64,000 bases of DNA from Flavobacteriales bacterium (lineage in GTDB: Bacteria > Bacteroidota > Bacteroidia > Flavobacteriales_D > Crocinitomicaceae): NCBI GenBank assembly GCA_015665275.1, contig JADFAL010000029.1, positions 1 through 64,000 on the forward strand, written 5' to 3'. Positions 9,063-18,057 of the stretch are shown piece by piece. Below the pieces are notes generated by a model. That model searched no databases. It was not told the DNA's origin and saw only the letters and a list, made by a program, of their open reading frames with translations. A program made the translations under genes and the position numbers. How positions within the stretch are numbered: position 1 is the stretch's first letter; each line of letters starts with the position of its first letter.

Positions 9063-10346
9063 ATGAGAATTCTTCTTGCTTTATTACTCATTTGCAATGG
9101 AATAGCGGCTTCAGCACAATCATCTAAACTAAAACAAGGTATGGTTTCGTTCGAACTCGGCAACTATGAGGAGGCCGTGAGTCAACTATCTGAGGCTATG
9201 GACGCTCCTGTATTATTGAAAGCAAAGGAGGTTCCAGAAGGTTGGTTTTATCTAGGAAAATCTAAATCCATACTGATTTCGAATGCCATGAGTTTACAGA
9301 ACCAAGAGCAATTGGTGCGATACAAAGGATACGATTTAGAGGCTTACGAGTGCTTCAATAAGGCAATTAAAGCAGGCGCAAAAGATCAAATTACTCAGTC
9401 TTCTATTCAGGAAATTCAAGACTTGTCTTATGTTATTTTTAATTCTGGGAATACAGAGTATTTACTGGGCAACCTAGACGACGCTATTACTTATTACAAC
9501 GCTGCTGAATCCATTGCTGAATCGCATGGAATGCGCGGAGAATATCAAATTTACTCCTTGCGCGGTCAAACGTATCTATCCAAAGGAGATTCAACACTGG
9601 CGTGTAATGATTTCGCCAAAGCAACGGAACGTTACCTAGCTTCTTCTCCCGAAATTCCAGATGCGAACATTGGATACGCCTACTATTCTATGGCAATTAT
9701 CGAACGGTACAACAACAATGATTTGGACAGAGCTCTGGAATTGGCGCAGGTTGGAAATGAACTGATGCAGAGCGAAGTGGAACGATTGAAGGGCTTGCTT
9801 AACAATGGAAGTTCAGATCAAAGTATGTTAGCGTCACAAGGGGCGCAGTTTGGTAGTGTTATGGATGCACTGAATCGATTTGAGTTGGACATTTATAGTG
9901 CTTCACCTCAAAAATACGATGAGGCGGTTGCCAAATTCAAGAAGGCACTAATTGAGAATCCGGGCGATGCGAACATGTGGTTGGTTTATGGTAACCTCAT
10001 CGAGTATAATGATATCGAAGGCTCATACGAGGCATATAGAAATGCCATTGTTATCGATCCAAACAATTCCGTTGCTCATTTTAATGCAGGAGCAAACCGT
10101 GTGAACAAAGGAACTTCCTATGCTAGAAAAGCCAATGACGAAATTGACTTTCAGAAAGCGCAAGAGTGGCAGGATAAGATGAATGAAGAATTTAAAAAAG
10201 CATTGCCGCACATGGAAAAAGCGCATGAATTGGAACCGAATAACATTTATGTGCTGGATGCCCTTATTCAAGTGACGCTTCAGTTAGAAATGATGGATGA
10301 TTATAATTTGTACAAAGAGAAGCAGCAATTGTTGAAGGGGTATTAG
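9063..10346 (+). CDS. Secreted TPR-repeat protein
   Basis: A 427-residue protein. The ATG at 9063 is chosen because it begins a good Sec signal peptide (MRILLALLLICNGIAASAQ); an earlier in-frame ATG at 9015 would add 16 residues ahead of it. Several tetratricopeptide repeats can be seen, such as GNYEEAVSQLSEAM, GNLDDAITYYNAA, and a C-terminal block around EAVAKFKKALIENPGDANMW and IVIDPNNSVAHFNAG. TPR proteins are scaffolds for protein interactions. The location is probably periplasmic. No enzymatic domain is visible. Downstream the gene converges on the MORN-like gene at 10522. Confidence 0.85.
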   Translation: MRILLALLLICNGIAASAQSSKLKQGMVSFELGNYEEAVSQLSEAMDAPVLLKAKEVPEGWFYLGKSKSILISNAMSLQNQEQLVRYKGYDLEAYECFNKAIKAGAKDQITQSSIQEIQDLSYVIFNSGNTEYLLGNLDDAITYYNAAESIAESHGMRGEYQIYSLRGQTYLSKGDSTLACNDFAKATERYLASSPEIPDANIGYAYYSMAIIERYNNNDLDRALELAQVGNELMQSEVERLKGLLNNGSSDQSMLASQGAQFGSVMDALNRFELDIYSASPQKYDEAVAKFKKALIENPGDANMWLVYGNLIEYNDIEGSYEAYRNAIVIDPNNSVAHFNAGANRVNKGTSYARKANDEIDFQKAQEWQDKMNEEFKKALPHMEKAHELEPNNIYVLDALIQVTLQLEMMDDYNLYKEKQQLLKGY

Positions 10347-10521
10347 ATGTTAGATCGCTTCTTTCAGTCGCTTTTAGACTTAAGATGTGGCCCTTTTAGT
10401 CTTCAAATTTACCAAATCCGAATACCTTGAAAGCGCACTCCCTGACCACCGAAGCTGCTTCGGAATAATTGCCTGAACACGTTGAAAATAGCGTTAGACA
10501 GTGAGTGGAGCCTACGAACTT

Positions 10522-11034
10522 TTATATGGTAATGTCTCTGAAATGAGAACAAAACACCATTTGATTGGATTGATAGGCCGTATCTATGATACTTAAAGAA
10601 TCCACGTAAGCAGCTAATTCTCCTGAATTTGGATAGAATACAATAATTGTATCGATTAACGGACCTACCATATTGATGTTTCGATAGCGCACCTGGAAGG
10701 AATCGTAAAGCGATTTTTCACACCTAGAATATCCATATTTTAGGAACTCCCGAAATCCAGTTTCTGAATAGGGGAACCCGTTTTTAAACACTATCGTTAT
10801 TAATACGGTTCCGTCTCGATCGTACTTCGTCCATAAACCCTCTTTTCGATCATCGAGATATCTGCCTTCTTTGTAAATTGCTGAATCAGGATATCCATAT
10901 TCCGGGCGATCCACACCGTATTCAATCCAGTAACCTTGTTTCAACCCATCTTTATCAACTTGATTGATTGTATCATTTTGAGCGACAACATCTGAACCAA
11001 GGACTATAAACAGTATTACAATCAGATAATTCAC
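10522..11034 (-). CDS. Secreted MORN/YwqK-like repeat protein
   Basis: A 170-residue protein with a Sec signal peptide (MNYLIVILFIVLGSDVVAQ). It has two or three MORN-like repeats of the kind found in YwqK-family proteins (DGLKQGYWIEYG; EGRYLDDRKEGLWTKYDRDG; ITIVFKNGFP). The C-terminal 60 residues have no recognised motif. In Bacteroidota such repeats are common in secreted proteins of unknown function. The label 'antitoxin' sometimes attached to YwqK is not supported by this context. Its start overlaps the end of the large T9SS propeller gene by four bases, so the two are translationally coupled. The giant MORN protein at 37809 is a distant relative. Confidence 0.75.
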   Translation of the reverse strand: MNYLIVILFIVLGSDVVAQNDTINQVDKDGLKQGYWIEYGVDRPEYGYPDSAIYKEGRYLDDRKEGLWTKYDRDGTVLITIVFKNGFPYSETGFREFLKYGYSRCEKSLYDSFQVRYRNINMVGPLIDTIIVFYPNSGELAAYVDSLSIIDTAYQSNQMVFCSHFRDITI

Positions 11035-14000
11035 TCTATGAGTAAAGTATATACTCCGGACTTCTCTTTCAATTGCAAATGCAAATAATACGTTCCTGGA
11101 GCGACATCTAATTGATAATCCAATGATTTCTGATTCTCTTGGAATTCGGATAAAATCAACTTTCCGCCTACATCGTAAACAGTAACCTTGATACTTTCCT
11201 CGGGCTGATTAAAATGAACACTGAAATTCCCATTAGAAGGGTTCGGCGCAATGACCGCAACATCTTCCAGACTGTTTTCATTCAAACTTACCTGATCCAT
11301 TACAAAACAAACACTTGTATCGGAACAGCTTCCATCCGAAACAACAACCGCGTAATTTCCATTGGCTGTCGCTACATACGATGGATTCGTAGCTCCGGGA
11401 ATAATCGCATTTCCGTTATCGCAATCAATCCATTGGAAGGTTCCTGTAGCACTTTCAGCCGTTAAAACTATTCCTCCTTGCGTCACATTCGTGTTAACCG
11501 TTTCAATCGTTAAATTCAAATTCGCAGTGGAATCACATCCTTGAGCATTTTGCAAAGTCACAGCATAACTTCCCGAAGTTGTGTAAGAGTTTCCATTCCA
11601 GTCATAATTATCACAAGCCGTAATATCTGTTGTAGACGAAAGCGGACTGCACCCTGGAATGATAACAATACTATAATCTTCCACTTCTCCATCGTATCCA
11701 ACTTCACATGTGTCTGGCGATTGATTGTATTTCGCGGACACTCGCATGGTTGTAGTACCGATATATGCATTTGCAGGAACCGTAACTGTCATTGGAGATT
11801 GGTTCGTTGGACCGTTCGCGGTATTCTGTGCTGATCCCATATCGTACTCCTCCCCTGGATCACTGAAATCGAAGTCGTGATTCCAATCGATCCAAGCTTT
11901 TGCATAGATGGTGTAGTTTCCATCCGTATTTACGTTTGTTGTCAGCGGATAAGAACTTCCCACCTCAACTGTTGTGGATTGTGTTGATGTATAATCCGTA
12001 TAAGGTTGTATTTTACCTGTGGCGTTAGTAATGGTATTAAAATCAACCAAGGTTACGGCAGTTTGCCAACTCATGTTTCCTGTGGACGTGCAGTATTGCT
12101 CGGGCTTCACGACATATGTGAATTTGTATGTTTCACTTGTATCTCCCGTGCTTCCCACTGCATACACCTTGAAGAAAATACGAGTTCCCGCGGGAGCATC
12201 TGGCAAAGGTTGATCGGATACCCAAGTGGAATCGATGGTGTTCGTCATTGGGATTACATTCCCAAAAACAGGTGTATTTAAAGACCATTCTGTGTATACA
12301 TTAGATAAGGTTCCGTCATACGAAATTACCGAAGTAACGTATTGATCGACTCCCTCAAGTGGTGCAACATCAGTTGGAGCATCCGTAATATCGGTAATCA
12401 GAATTGCTGGAAAATCGGCCCGGCCATCCAAGGTGAATTCCCACAACCCTCGGCCCCATGTAGTTGCACGAAGTGTATTGGATCCATACATTACCTCCAT
12501 CTCTGAAATAGCTACATTCGGAAGATCAGGATTGTAAAGTGTCCATGTGTTGTCGGTCATCGCTTTCTTGTATACGCCAATTTCCGTCCCCACGTAAATT
12601 GTACTGGCATCGGTATGATCCACCACTACGTTTCGAACAGGTATATTACCTACATTGTACGTGATGTTCGTCCATGTCAATCCGTTGTTGTTCGAAATGA
12701 ACACTTTGTCGCCGTTGTTCTGGTATGTTGAATACACCACAATGATGGTATTATCGTCTTTTGGATCGAAACAAATATCCGCGATGGATGCGTTCGGCAA
12801 AGATCCCTGAATATCAAAGAAAGTATTTCCGCCGGTGAATGAAATCTCCAAATTGTCTGAACGCGAAACGATCATTTTTTGTGAGTTTCCTTCTGAAATT
12901 GCAGCATGAGAAATGGTACCACTAAAACTCGGAGTTCCCAACTGTGTCCAAGACACCCCAAAATCATCGCTTCTGAAAACGGTGTCTCCAAATGAATAAA
13001 CACGCATATGATTGTTTGGATCGTACACCAAAGGTGCTACCCAACCGCCATTTTGTCCAGGCGGGGTTGCTCCTGTTTGCGAAACCCCTCCATCTTTTGT
13101 CAATCGACGACCTCCATTTTGCAAGCTACCCATCATCCAATCATCGTTCAAAGGATGGATAATTCCTTCCATTCCATCGGCTCCGTAGAATTCAATCCAA
13201 CCGGTTTCGGTATGAATACTCGTCCCATTGTCTTGCGATCCTGTAATTGTGCGCTCGTGATTCGATTGACTCACGCCCAGCGAGTAATTTTCTCGAATGG
13301 ATTGTCCCTCAAAAATTTCCCAAGTGATTCCGTTATCATAACTGCGCCCCAGAAATCCATCAGTACTTACCCAAAAGACTCCGTTTTGGCATCTCGCTCT
13401 GCGAATATCTGCGTGAACGTAAGCAGTATTGGTTGCATAGCTTGCATTTCCTTGCGACCAAAATGTTGTTTGACCAAAACTTTGTCCTCCGTCGGAACTC
13501 ATGTTGATATCGATGTTTCCAACGAGGATTTGACTTGAATCTGTATCACTCACTGCAAATGCACCATACATTCCCAATCCGTGGTTTGCAATTTCACTGA
13601 ACGTTCCTCCTTGATCTTCTGATTTCCAAACGTAGGTTCCATTCACCGCATAAATGCAATCGGGGCAATCGGCGCTTACGGAAAGGCGACTTACATTTCC
13701 TCCTGGTGTAGTTCCAGAATTGGAGAATGAAAGACCTCCATTTGTGGATACGTAGATGTAATTTGAATTATTTCTGCGCACGTACATTACGTTTGGATCT
13801 GTTGGGTGAAAGTGGATTTCATAGGTTGAGGCCGTTAAGATTTGCGTCCAAGTAGCCATATCATCGGTAGATCGATACAAACCTTCATTCGATGCAACAT
13901 ATACCAAATCGGGAATGGTTGGATGATAAATTACTTCGTAGATCTGGCGGTTGGTTCCCAATCCTCCCCAACCAAGGTTTGCTGGGTTAAATGCCGTTGT

Positions 14001-14630
14001 AGACCATGTCAATCCTGCATCAGTCGATCTATAGATTCCGTGTGTGGTTCCATTTCTTGCGTTTCGAACATTGATCAAGATAGAATCTGGATTTGTCGGT
14101 CGGACCGTCATGGTATTCACTCCTGTGGCAATGAGGAAATCCGTTGCTCCTTCATTCCAGGTTACACCGCCGTCTAGCGTTTGCCAGAATCCACCACTTC
14201 GCGAACCGATGTACATTCTGTTGGGATCGGTAGGATCTCCGTAAAAGGTTTCGATTCGACCTAAACCGAGCGAGTAATGTCCAGTTACCTGCCCGATGTA
14301 ATGCGGTCCTAATTGTTTCCATCCGGCATTGAAAATGTTGGATTCTGGAGCCGAATTCAAGTACTCTTTGTAAGCATTTTCAGCAAAATATGGATCTATT
14401 TGAGTGCGATCTCCTGACGGGTAATACTTCTTCTCATTTTCGTATCGCCAACGCTGATAACCTTTCCAGCCGGAACCTTGAGCAAATTTGTCGATGGTAT
14501 CGAAATGTGCCTCTGCCACCGCAACGACATCGTAAAAGTTCACTTGAGGATCTTGCGCGAGTTCTTTCCATTTCTGAGAGAAGACAAGAGAAGACAATCC
14601 AACGAATAATGTTAGGAGAAGGAGTTTCAT
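11031..14630 (-). CDS. T9SS-secreted VPS10/BNR-like beta-propeller protein with GEVED domain
   Basis: A 1199-residue exported protein with a signal peptide (MKLLLLTLFVGLSSLVFSQ). Residues of about 120-750 hold many BNR/Asp-box-like repeats (SRSGGFWQTLDGGVTWNEG, STDAGLTWS, SNNNGLTWTNI), as in VPS10/sortilin-like propellers. A GEVED domain follows (about 850-1000; WIDWNHDFDFSDPGEEYDMG and DGEVEDYSI), then a Cys-containing repeat (DITACDNYDWNGNSY). The end is a type A T9SS sorting domain (IAPNPSNGNFSV through TYYLHLQLKEKSG). The protein should cross the outer membrane by T9SS and stay on the surface or be released. Glycan binding or adhesion is a guess. An AGGAGG sequence lies about 15 bases before the ATG, which is unusual in this phylum. 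Confidence 0.9.
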   Translation of the reverse strand: MKLLLLTLFVGLSSLVFSQKWKELAQDPQVNFYDVVAVAEAHFDTIDKFAQGSGWKGYQRWRYENEKKYYPSGDRTQIDPYFAENAYKEYLNSAPESNIFNAGWKQLGPHYIGQVTGHYSLGLGRIETFYGDPTDPNRMYIGSRSGGFWQTLDGGVTWNEGATDFLIATGVNTMTVRPTNPDSILINVRNARNGTTHGIYRSTDAGLTWSTTAFNPANLGWGGLGTNRQIYEVIYHPTIPDLVYVASNEGLYRSTDDMATWTQILTASTYEIHFHPTDPNVMYVRRNNSNYIYVSTNGGLSFSNSGTTPGGNVSRLSVSADCPDCIYAVNGTYVWKSEDQGGTFSEIANHGLGMYGAFAVSDTDSSQILVGNIDINMSSDGGQSFGQTTFWSQGNASYATNTAYVHADIRRARCQNGVFWVSTDGFLGRSYDNGITWEIFEGQSIRENYSLGVSQSNHERTITGSQDNGTSIHTETGWIEFYGADGMEGIIHPLNDDWMMGSLQNGGRRLTKDGGVSQTGATPPGQNGGWVAPLVYDPNNHMRVYSFGDTVFRSDDFGVSWTQLGTPSFSGTISHAAISEGNSQKMIVSRSDNLEISFTGGNTFFDIQGSLPNASIADICFDPKDDNTIIVVYSTYQNNGDKVFISNNNGLTWTNITYNVGNIPVRNVVVDHTDASTIYVGTEIGVYKKAMTDNTWTLYNPDLPNVAISEMEVMYGSNTLRATTWGRGLWEFTLDGRADFPAILITDITDAPTDVAPLEGVDQYVTSVISYDGTLSNVYTEWSLNTPVFGNVIPMTNTIDSTWVSDQPLPDAPAGTRIFFKVYAVGSTGDTSETYKFTYVVKPEQYCTSTGNMSWQTAVTLVDFNTITNATGKIQPYTDYTSTQSTTVEVGSSYPLTTNVNTDGNYTIYAKAWIDWNHDFDFSDPGEEYDMGSAQNTANGPTNQSPMTVTVPANAYIGTTTMRVSAKYNQSPDTCEVGYDGEVEDYSIVIIPGCSPLSSTTDITACDNYDWNGNSYTTSGSYAVTLQNAQGCDSTANLNLTIETVNTNVTQGGIVLTAESATGTFQWIDCDNGNAIIPGATNPSYVATANGNYAVVVSDGSCSDTSVCFVMDQVSLNENSLEDVAVIAPNPSNGNFSVHFNQPEESIKVTVYDVGGKLILSEFQENQKSLDYQLDVAPGTYYLHLQLKEKSGVYTLLIE

Positions 14631-14670
14631 ACGTATAGTTTTAGCCTCCTAAATGTACGCAAAAAGGTTT

Positions 14671-15477
14671 TTACAAGTGAATCGTTGCATTCCATTGGCG
14701 TGATCCGTCACTAACCAATTTTAGTACTTCCTGTTTTCCTGTTTTCGATATTTCGAATTCTACCACTTCGAAACTGGGCGTATAGCTTTCCTTTAAAGGC
14801 TCATCTTTGGCGGCTCCTGCATCAATTCGCGTGGCTTTCTTTAAATACTTTTCGCCGTACATCGCTGGGATTCCTAACAGACCGCTAGTTTCTGCTGGAA
14901 GCACCATTTCGTTATATCCGGATAACTGATTCTTGATGTCTGTGTACTCTAACTTATACGTGCGGGAATAGGGTACTTTGCCTTTAATTTCTAATTCAGC
15001 AGGTAATCCATCTTCGTACGTATAGAAAAATGAAATTACCGTATCATTCCCCATAATGGTATGCTGAGCTGAGATATTTTCTCCTTCGTAATCGAACATA
15101 ATTTGCTGCGTTCCGTTTCCGTTGAAGATTCCAATCTGGCGACCCTCTTCATCATAGAGATATTGAATGCGTTGAGATCCAGAGATGATTTCTCGAATTT
15201 GCTTGTCTTTGTTCAGTTCGATTCTCGATTCTACATTCCCCTTGTATGGCTGGAATTCAATGCTGATGGCATATTTCTCGTAACTCATGGCCAGGGTAGT
15301 TACCTTTCCAAACTCGGTGATTTCGATTTTAGAAATGCGATCTTCCGAAGTTTCAGTTTTCTCCGTTTTGGCATCGCTCGGTTTCTTCTCATTCTTGCAA
15401 GACATTAAGTTAAACACCAAGAAGGCGGTAAAACTGAGCGCGATGAAAAATGCAAACGGAAAAAGAGATCTGAACAT
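14671..15477 (-). CDS. Putative lipoprotein of unknown function
   Basis: A 268-residue protein. It begins with a long hydrophobic signal and a lipobox (LMSC, cysteine at residue 27) followed by a charged linker (KNEKKPSDAKTEKTETSEDR). The body has short strands reminiscent of RHS/YD-type repeats (RIQYLYDEEGRQIGIFNGNG, MFDYEGENIS, FFYTYEDGLPAELEI). It has no toxin domain or recognisable catalytic motif. The protein should be anchored in the outer or inner membrane. It lies upstream of the T9SS propeller gene on the same strand, 40 bases apart. Just before its ATG sits the terminator of the aldehyde dehydrogenase gene, so it has its own promoter. Confidence 0.75.
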   Translation of the reverse strand: MFRSLFPFAFFIALSFTAFLVFNLMSCKNEKKPSDAKTEKTETSEDRISKIEITEFGKVTTLAMSYEKYAISIEFQPYKGNVESRIELNKDKQIREIISGSQRIQYLYDEEGRQIGIFNGNGTQQIMFDYEGENISAQHTIMGNDTVISFFYTYEDGLPAELEIKGKVPYSRTYKLEYTDIKNQLSGYNEMVLPAETSGLLGIPAMYGEKYLKKATRIDAGAAKDEPLKESYTPSFEVVEFEISKTGKQEVLKLVSDGSRQWNATIHL

Positions 15478-15492
15478 GGTTTAAAGTTAGCA

Positions 15493-15531
15493 CAAAAAAA
15501 GCCGGCGCTTCGAGTACCTCAGCGACCGGCT
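15493..15531 (-). terminator. Rho-independent terminator of the ALDH7-type gene
   Basis: On the minus strand a GC-rich stem (AGCCGG-T-CGCT paired with AGCG-CCGGCT, 15500-15531) is followed by seven T residues. It sits 56 bases after the stop of the aldehyde dehydrogenase. The stem contains the dispersed motif CTTCGAG...CTCAG described among the repeats. Confidence 0.85.
15506..15524. repeat. Dispersed CTTCGA/CTCAG palindromic motif, copy 1
   Basis: CGCTTCGAGTACCTCAGCG forms an imperfect palindrome inside the terminator stem. Related copies are at 37774-37793 and 63659-63679. From memory, motifs of the type CTTCGACAAGCTCAG are scattered between genes in many Bacteroidota genomes. Confidence 0.5.
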
Positions 15532-15586
15532 AGTATTATATTCTGAAACGTGCATCTCAACGGACTCCATGTACGTTCAATTGATT

Positions 15587-17143
15587 CTACAAATCGAATT
15601 TGATTCCTTGCGCTAGTGGCAATTCATCTGTATAGTTGATTGTATTTGTTTGGCGGCGCATGTAAATTTTCCAAGCATCAGACCCAGACTCACGTCCTCC
15701 ACCTGTTTCTTTTTCTCCACCAAATGCTCCACCGATTTCAGCACCTGAAGTTCCGATGTTAACGTTTGCAATTCCACAATCAGAACCTTGGGCAGATAAG
15801 AATGCTTCTGATTCCTTAAGACTGTTTGTCATGATAGCAGATGACAACCCTTGAGGTACATCATTTTGCATTTCAATTGCGTTTGTTACATCACCAGAAT
15901 ATTTCATGATGTATAAAATTGGCGCAAATGTTTCGTGTTGAACAATAGCGAATGAATTGTCTGCTTCAACAATTGCTGGTTTCACGTAGCATCCAGACTC
16001 GTATCCTTCTCCTTCGAGAACCCCTCCTTCTACCAAGATGTTTCCACCTTCTGCTTTCGCATCTTCCAATGCTTTCAAATATGCATTAACGGCATCCTGA
16101 TCGATAAGTGGTCCAACGTGATTGCTTTCATCCAATGGATTTCCAACTTTCAATTGCCCGTATGCATTGACGATAGCAGATACAAACGTATCATATACAT
16201 CTTCGTGAATGATCAATCTTCTTGTTGAAGTACAACGTTGTCCACCTGTTCCAACAGCTCCAAATACTGCCCCTGGAAGCACAATTTTCAAATCTGCTGA
16301 TGGCGTAATAATAATTGCGTTGTTTCCTCCAAGTTCTAAAAGTGATGTTCCCAAACGGGCACCAACTGCTGCACTAACGGCTTTACCCATGCGAGTAGAA
16401 CCCGTTGCAGAAACTAAAGGAATTCTTGTGTCGTTTGACATCGCTATTCCCAATTCAGCTCCTCCGATTACTAATCCCGAAACTCCTTCAGGTACGTTGT
16501 TCGCTTCGAAAACTTGTCTTGTAATCTCTTGACACGCAATTGCCGTAATTGGCGATTTCTCTGAAGGTTTCCAAACACAAACATCACCACATACCCATGC
16601 CAATGCTGTGTTCCAGTTCCAAACTGCCACTGGGAAGTTGAATGCAGAAATAATTCCTACGATTCCACGTGGGTGATACTGCTCATACATTCTATGTCCA
16701 GGACGCTCAGAGTGCATGGTCAATCCGTGCAACTGTCGAGAAAGTCCAACAGCGAAATCACAGATGTCAATCATTTCCTGAACTTCACCCAAACCTTCTT
16801 GGTATGATTTCCCCATTTCGTAAGAAACCAATTTTCCTAATGGCTCTTTATATTCACGTAATTTTGTCGCCAATTGACGCACTACTTCACCACGTGCCGG
16901 AGCCGTCCATTGTCTCCAAGCTTTGAATCCTTCTTGTGCTTTCAACACTACCGCTTCGTAATCTGCTTCTGTTGCAGCATTTACCGTTGCGATTGTTGCT
17001 CCATCTACCGGAGAAACAGATGCAATTACTTCACCTCTAGTGTTGAACCAGTGTCCTCCTGTAGAAGCACCGTTGTTATTTTCTTCGATTCCGAACTGCT
17101 TTAATACTTCTGCAATTCCTAAATCTGTCATTGTTTCAGCCAT
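15587..17143 (-). CDS. ALDH7-type aldehyde dehydrogenase (alpha-aminoadipic semialdehyde dehydrogenase-like)
   Basis: A 518-residue NAD-dependent dehydrogenase. It has the catalytic glutamate in LLELGGNNA (Glu270) and the nucleophile in TGGQRCTSTRR (Cys304). SAFNFPVAVWNWN (about 166-178) and the C-terminal GGAFGGEKETGGGRESGSDAWK are typical of the ALDH7A1/AmaB/PCD group. These enzymes oxidise alpha-aminoadipate semialdehyde (or its cyclic form, piperideine-6-carboxylate) in lysine breakdown. The substrate is inferred from the subfamily. It is a single-gene unit with its own promoter-like element at 17177-17184 and a strong terminator at 15493-15531. Confidence 0.92.
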   Translation of the reverse strand: MAETMTDLGIAEVLKQFGIEENNNGASTGGHWFNTRGEVIASVSPVDGATIATVNAATEADYEAVVLKAQEGFKAWRQWTAPARGEVVRQLATKLREYKEPLGKLVSYEMGKSYQEGLGEVQEMIDICDFAVGLSRQLHGLTMHSERPGHRMYEQYHPRGIVGIISAFNFPVAVWNWNTALAWVCGDVCVWKPSEKSPITAIACQEITRQVFEANNVPEGVSGLVIGGAELGIAMSNDTRIPLVSATGSTRMGKAVSAAVGARLGTSLLELGGNNAIIITPSADLKIVLPGAVFGAVGTGGQRCTSTRRLIIHEDVYDTFVSAIVNAYGQLKVGNPLDESNHVGPLIDQDAVNAYLKALEDAKAEGGNILVEGGVLEGEGYESGCYVKPAIVEADNSFAIVQHETFAPILYIMKYSGDVTNAIEMQNDVPQGLSSAIMTNSLKESEAFLSAQGSDCGIANVNIGTSGAEIGGAFGGEKETGGGRESGSDAWKIYMRRQTNTINYTDELPLAQGIKFDL

Positions 17144-17176
17144 TTTGCTTGAATGTTAAATAAGATACAATAGGCA

Positions 17177-17184
17177 CAAAACTA
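17177..17184 (-). promoter_or_regulatory. Candidate -7 element for the ALDH7-type gene
   Basis: The minus-strand box TAGTTTTG fully matches TAnnTTTG and would give a leader of about 28 bases. No well-spaced TTG is seen at -33. Confidence 0.45.
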
Positions 17185-17186
17185 CG

Positions 17187-17465
17187 TTAAAAAATCAATT
17201 TTTTCACCTCTCGAACGGATTCGTGGCTCTTCAATTGATTCCAAACTTGACATTCAAAGAAGGGGAAGACTTTCATTCTAGGCTTTTCTTCGACCTTTTC
17301 ATGCAAGTGAGCCGACAAATCCTGTAATATGTCAACCAATATTTCCACGTGCAACCAACTAGTGGATTTAAAATTTGAAATTAGACTTGATTTCAGGTTC
17401 TTATTAAAAACTGTCTTTGGCTTAACGCCCGCGCCTGAATAGCAATACTGCAGCGACGGCGCCAA
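17187..17465 (-). CDS. Doubtful small open reading frame after the aquaporin gene
   Basis: This minus-strand frame is open for 92 codons. Its ATG lies 44 bases inside the aquaporin gene, and the first 15 codons are only a shadow of that gene. The remainder (for example DILQDLSAHLHEKVEEKPRM and FPFFECQVWNQLKSH) reads more like real protein than random sequence. I recognise no family, and no good start codon lies between 17421 and 17250. It could be a short gene with a TTG or GTG start, a decayed remnant, or chance. Confidence 0.2.
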   Translation of the reverse strand: MAPSLQYCYSGAGVKPKTVFNKNLKSSLISNFKSTSWLHVEILVDILQDLSAHLHEKVEEKPRMKVFPFFECQVWNQLKSHESVREVKKLIF

Positions 17466-18057
17466 AAGTTGTGGCTAACATGTAAATCCACACATTTGAC
17501 CACAATCCACTGAATACAGCGGGTGAAAAACTTCTAGCTGGATTCATACTAGCACCACAATACGGCCCGGCAAAATACGCCTCCAATCCAACAATAGTGC
17601 CTATAAGAATACCTGCTTGCCAGATGCTCGATTTGCTATGAAAGTCAAAAATAACCCCGAGCATTAATACAAATGTGAGACCGAATTCCAACGCAAAGCT
17701 TTGCCATTCGCCAATTTTTGGAAGGGTGTCTCCGTAATGAGCATTATCAGGATAGATTGCAGCCAAACATGCGCTTGCCACCGCTGCGCCAGCGAATTGA
17801 GACAACAAATAAAAGGGTACTTCCTTACCATCAAACGCGCCTTTTACCCATAGTGCTGTTGTTACCGCCGAATTCATATGCGCACCTGAAGCTTTTCCAA
17901 AAAGAATAATTCCCAAAAATACCGCGAACCCAAAAGCAAGTCCAATCCACAGTTGCGGGTACGACCATTGTTGCGTTTCTACGAGTAGAATCGAACCCGT
18001 ACCAATAAAAACCAGTTGAAAGGTTCCAAGAAATTCAGCTGTATATGAGCGTTTCAT
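17422..18057 (-). CDS. MIP/aquaporin family channel of the arsenic operon (AqpS-like)
   Basis: A 211-residue channel with about six membrane segments. The second signature is intact (GASMNPARSF, Asn172-Pro173-Ala174, with the selectivity arginine Arg175). The first is changed from NPA to NSA (GAHMNSAVT, Asn62-Ser63-Ala64). Its start overlaps the arsC stop by four bases, so it is translationally coupled to arsenate reduction. No ArsB or Acr3 pump is encoded here. In Sinorhizobium meliloti the ars-operon aquaporin AqpS lets arsenite leave the cell down its gradient after ArsC reduces arsenate. The same role is inferred here. Small solutes such as glycerol remain possible substrates. Confidence 0.85.
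   Translation of the reverse strand: MKRSYTAEFLGTFQLVFIGTGSILLVETQQWSYPQLWIGLAFGFAVFLGIILFGKASGAHMNSAVTTALWVKGAFDGKEVPFYLLSQFAGAAVASACLAAIYPDNAHYGDTLPKIGEWQSFALEFGLTFVLMLGVIFDFHSKSSIWQAGILIGTIVGLEAYFAGPYCGASMNPARSFSPAVFSGLWSNVWIYMLATTFGAVAAVLLFRRGR

Noticed and set aside
10450..10464. Perfect CCGAAGC-T-GCTTCGG palindrome between convergent genes
   Set aside because: As a terminator it lacks a T-run on either strand. It is too short to claim as an operator or repeat without further copies.
10522..11034. Toxin-antitoxin system suggested by the YwqK likeness
   Set aside because: The protein has a Sec signal peptide and no toxin gene is adjacent. The similarity reflects MORN-type repeats only.
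13008..13538. A 176-codon open frame on the plus strand inside the T9SS propeller gene
   Set aside because: It lies wholly antisense to a well-supported 1199-residue gene, has no family features and an improbable composition (many Cys, Ser and Arg). It is a shadow frame.
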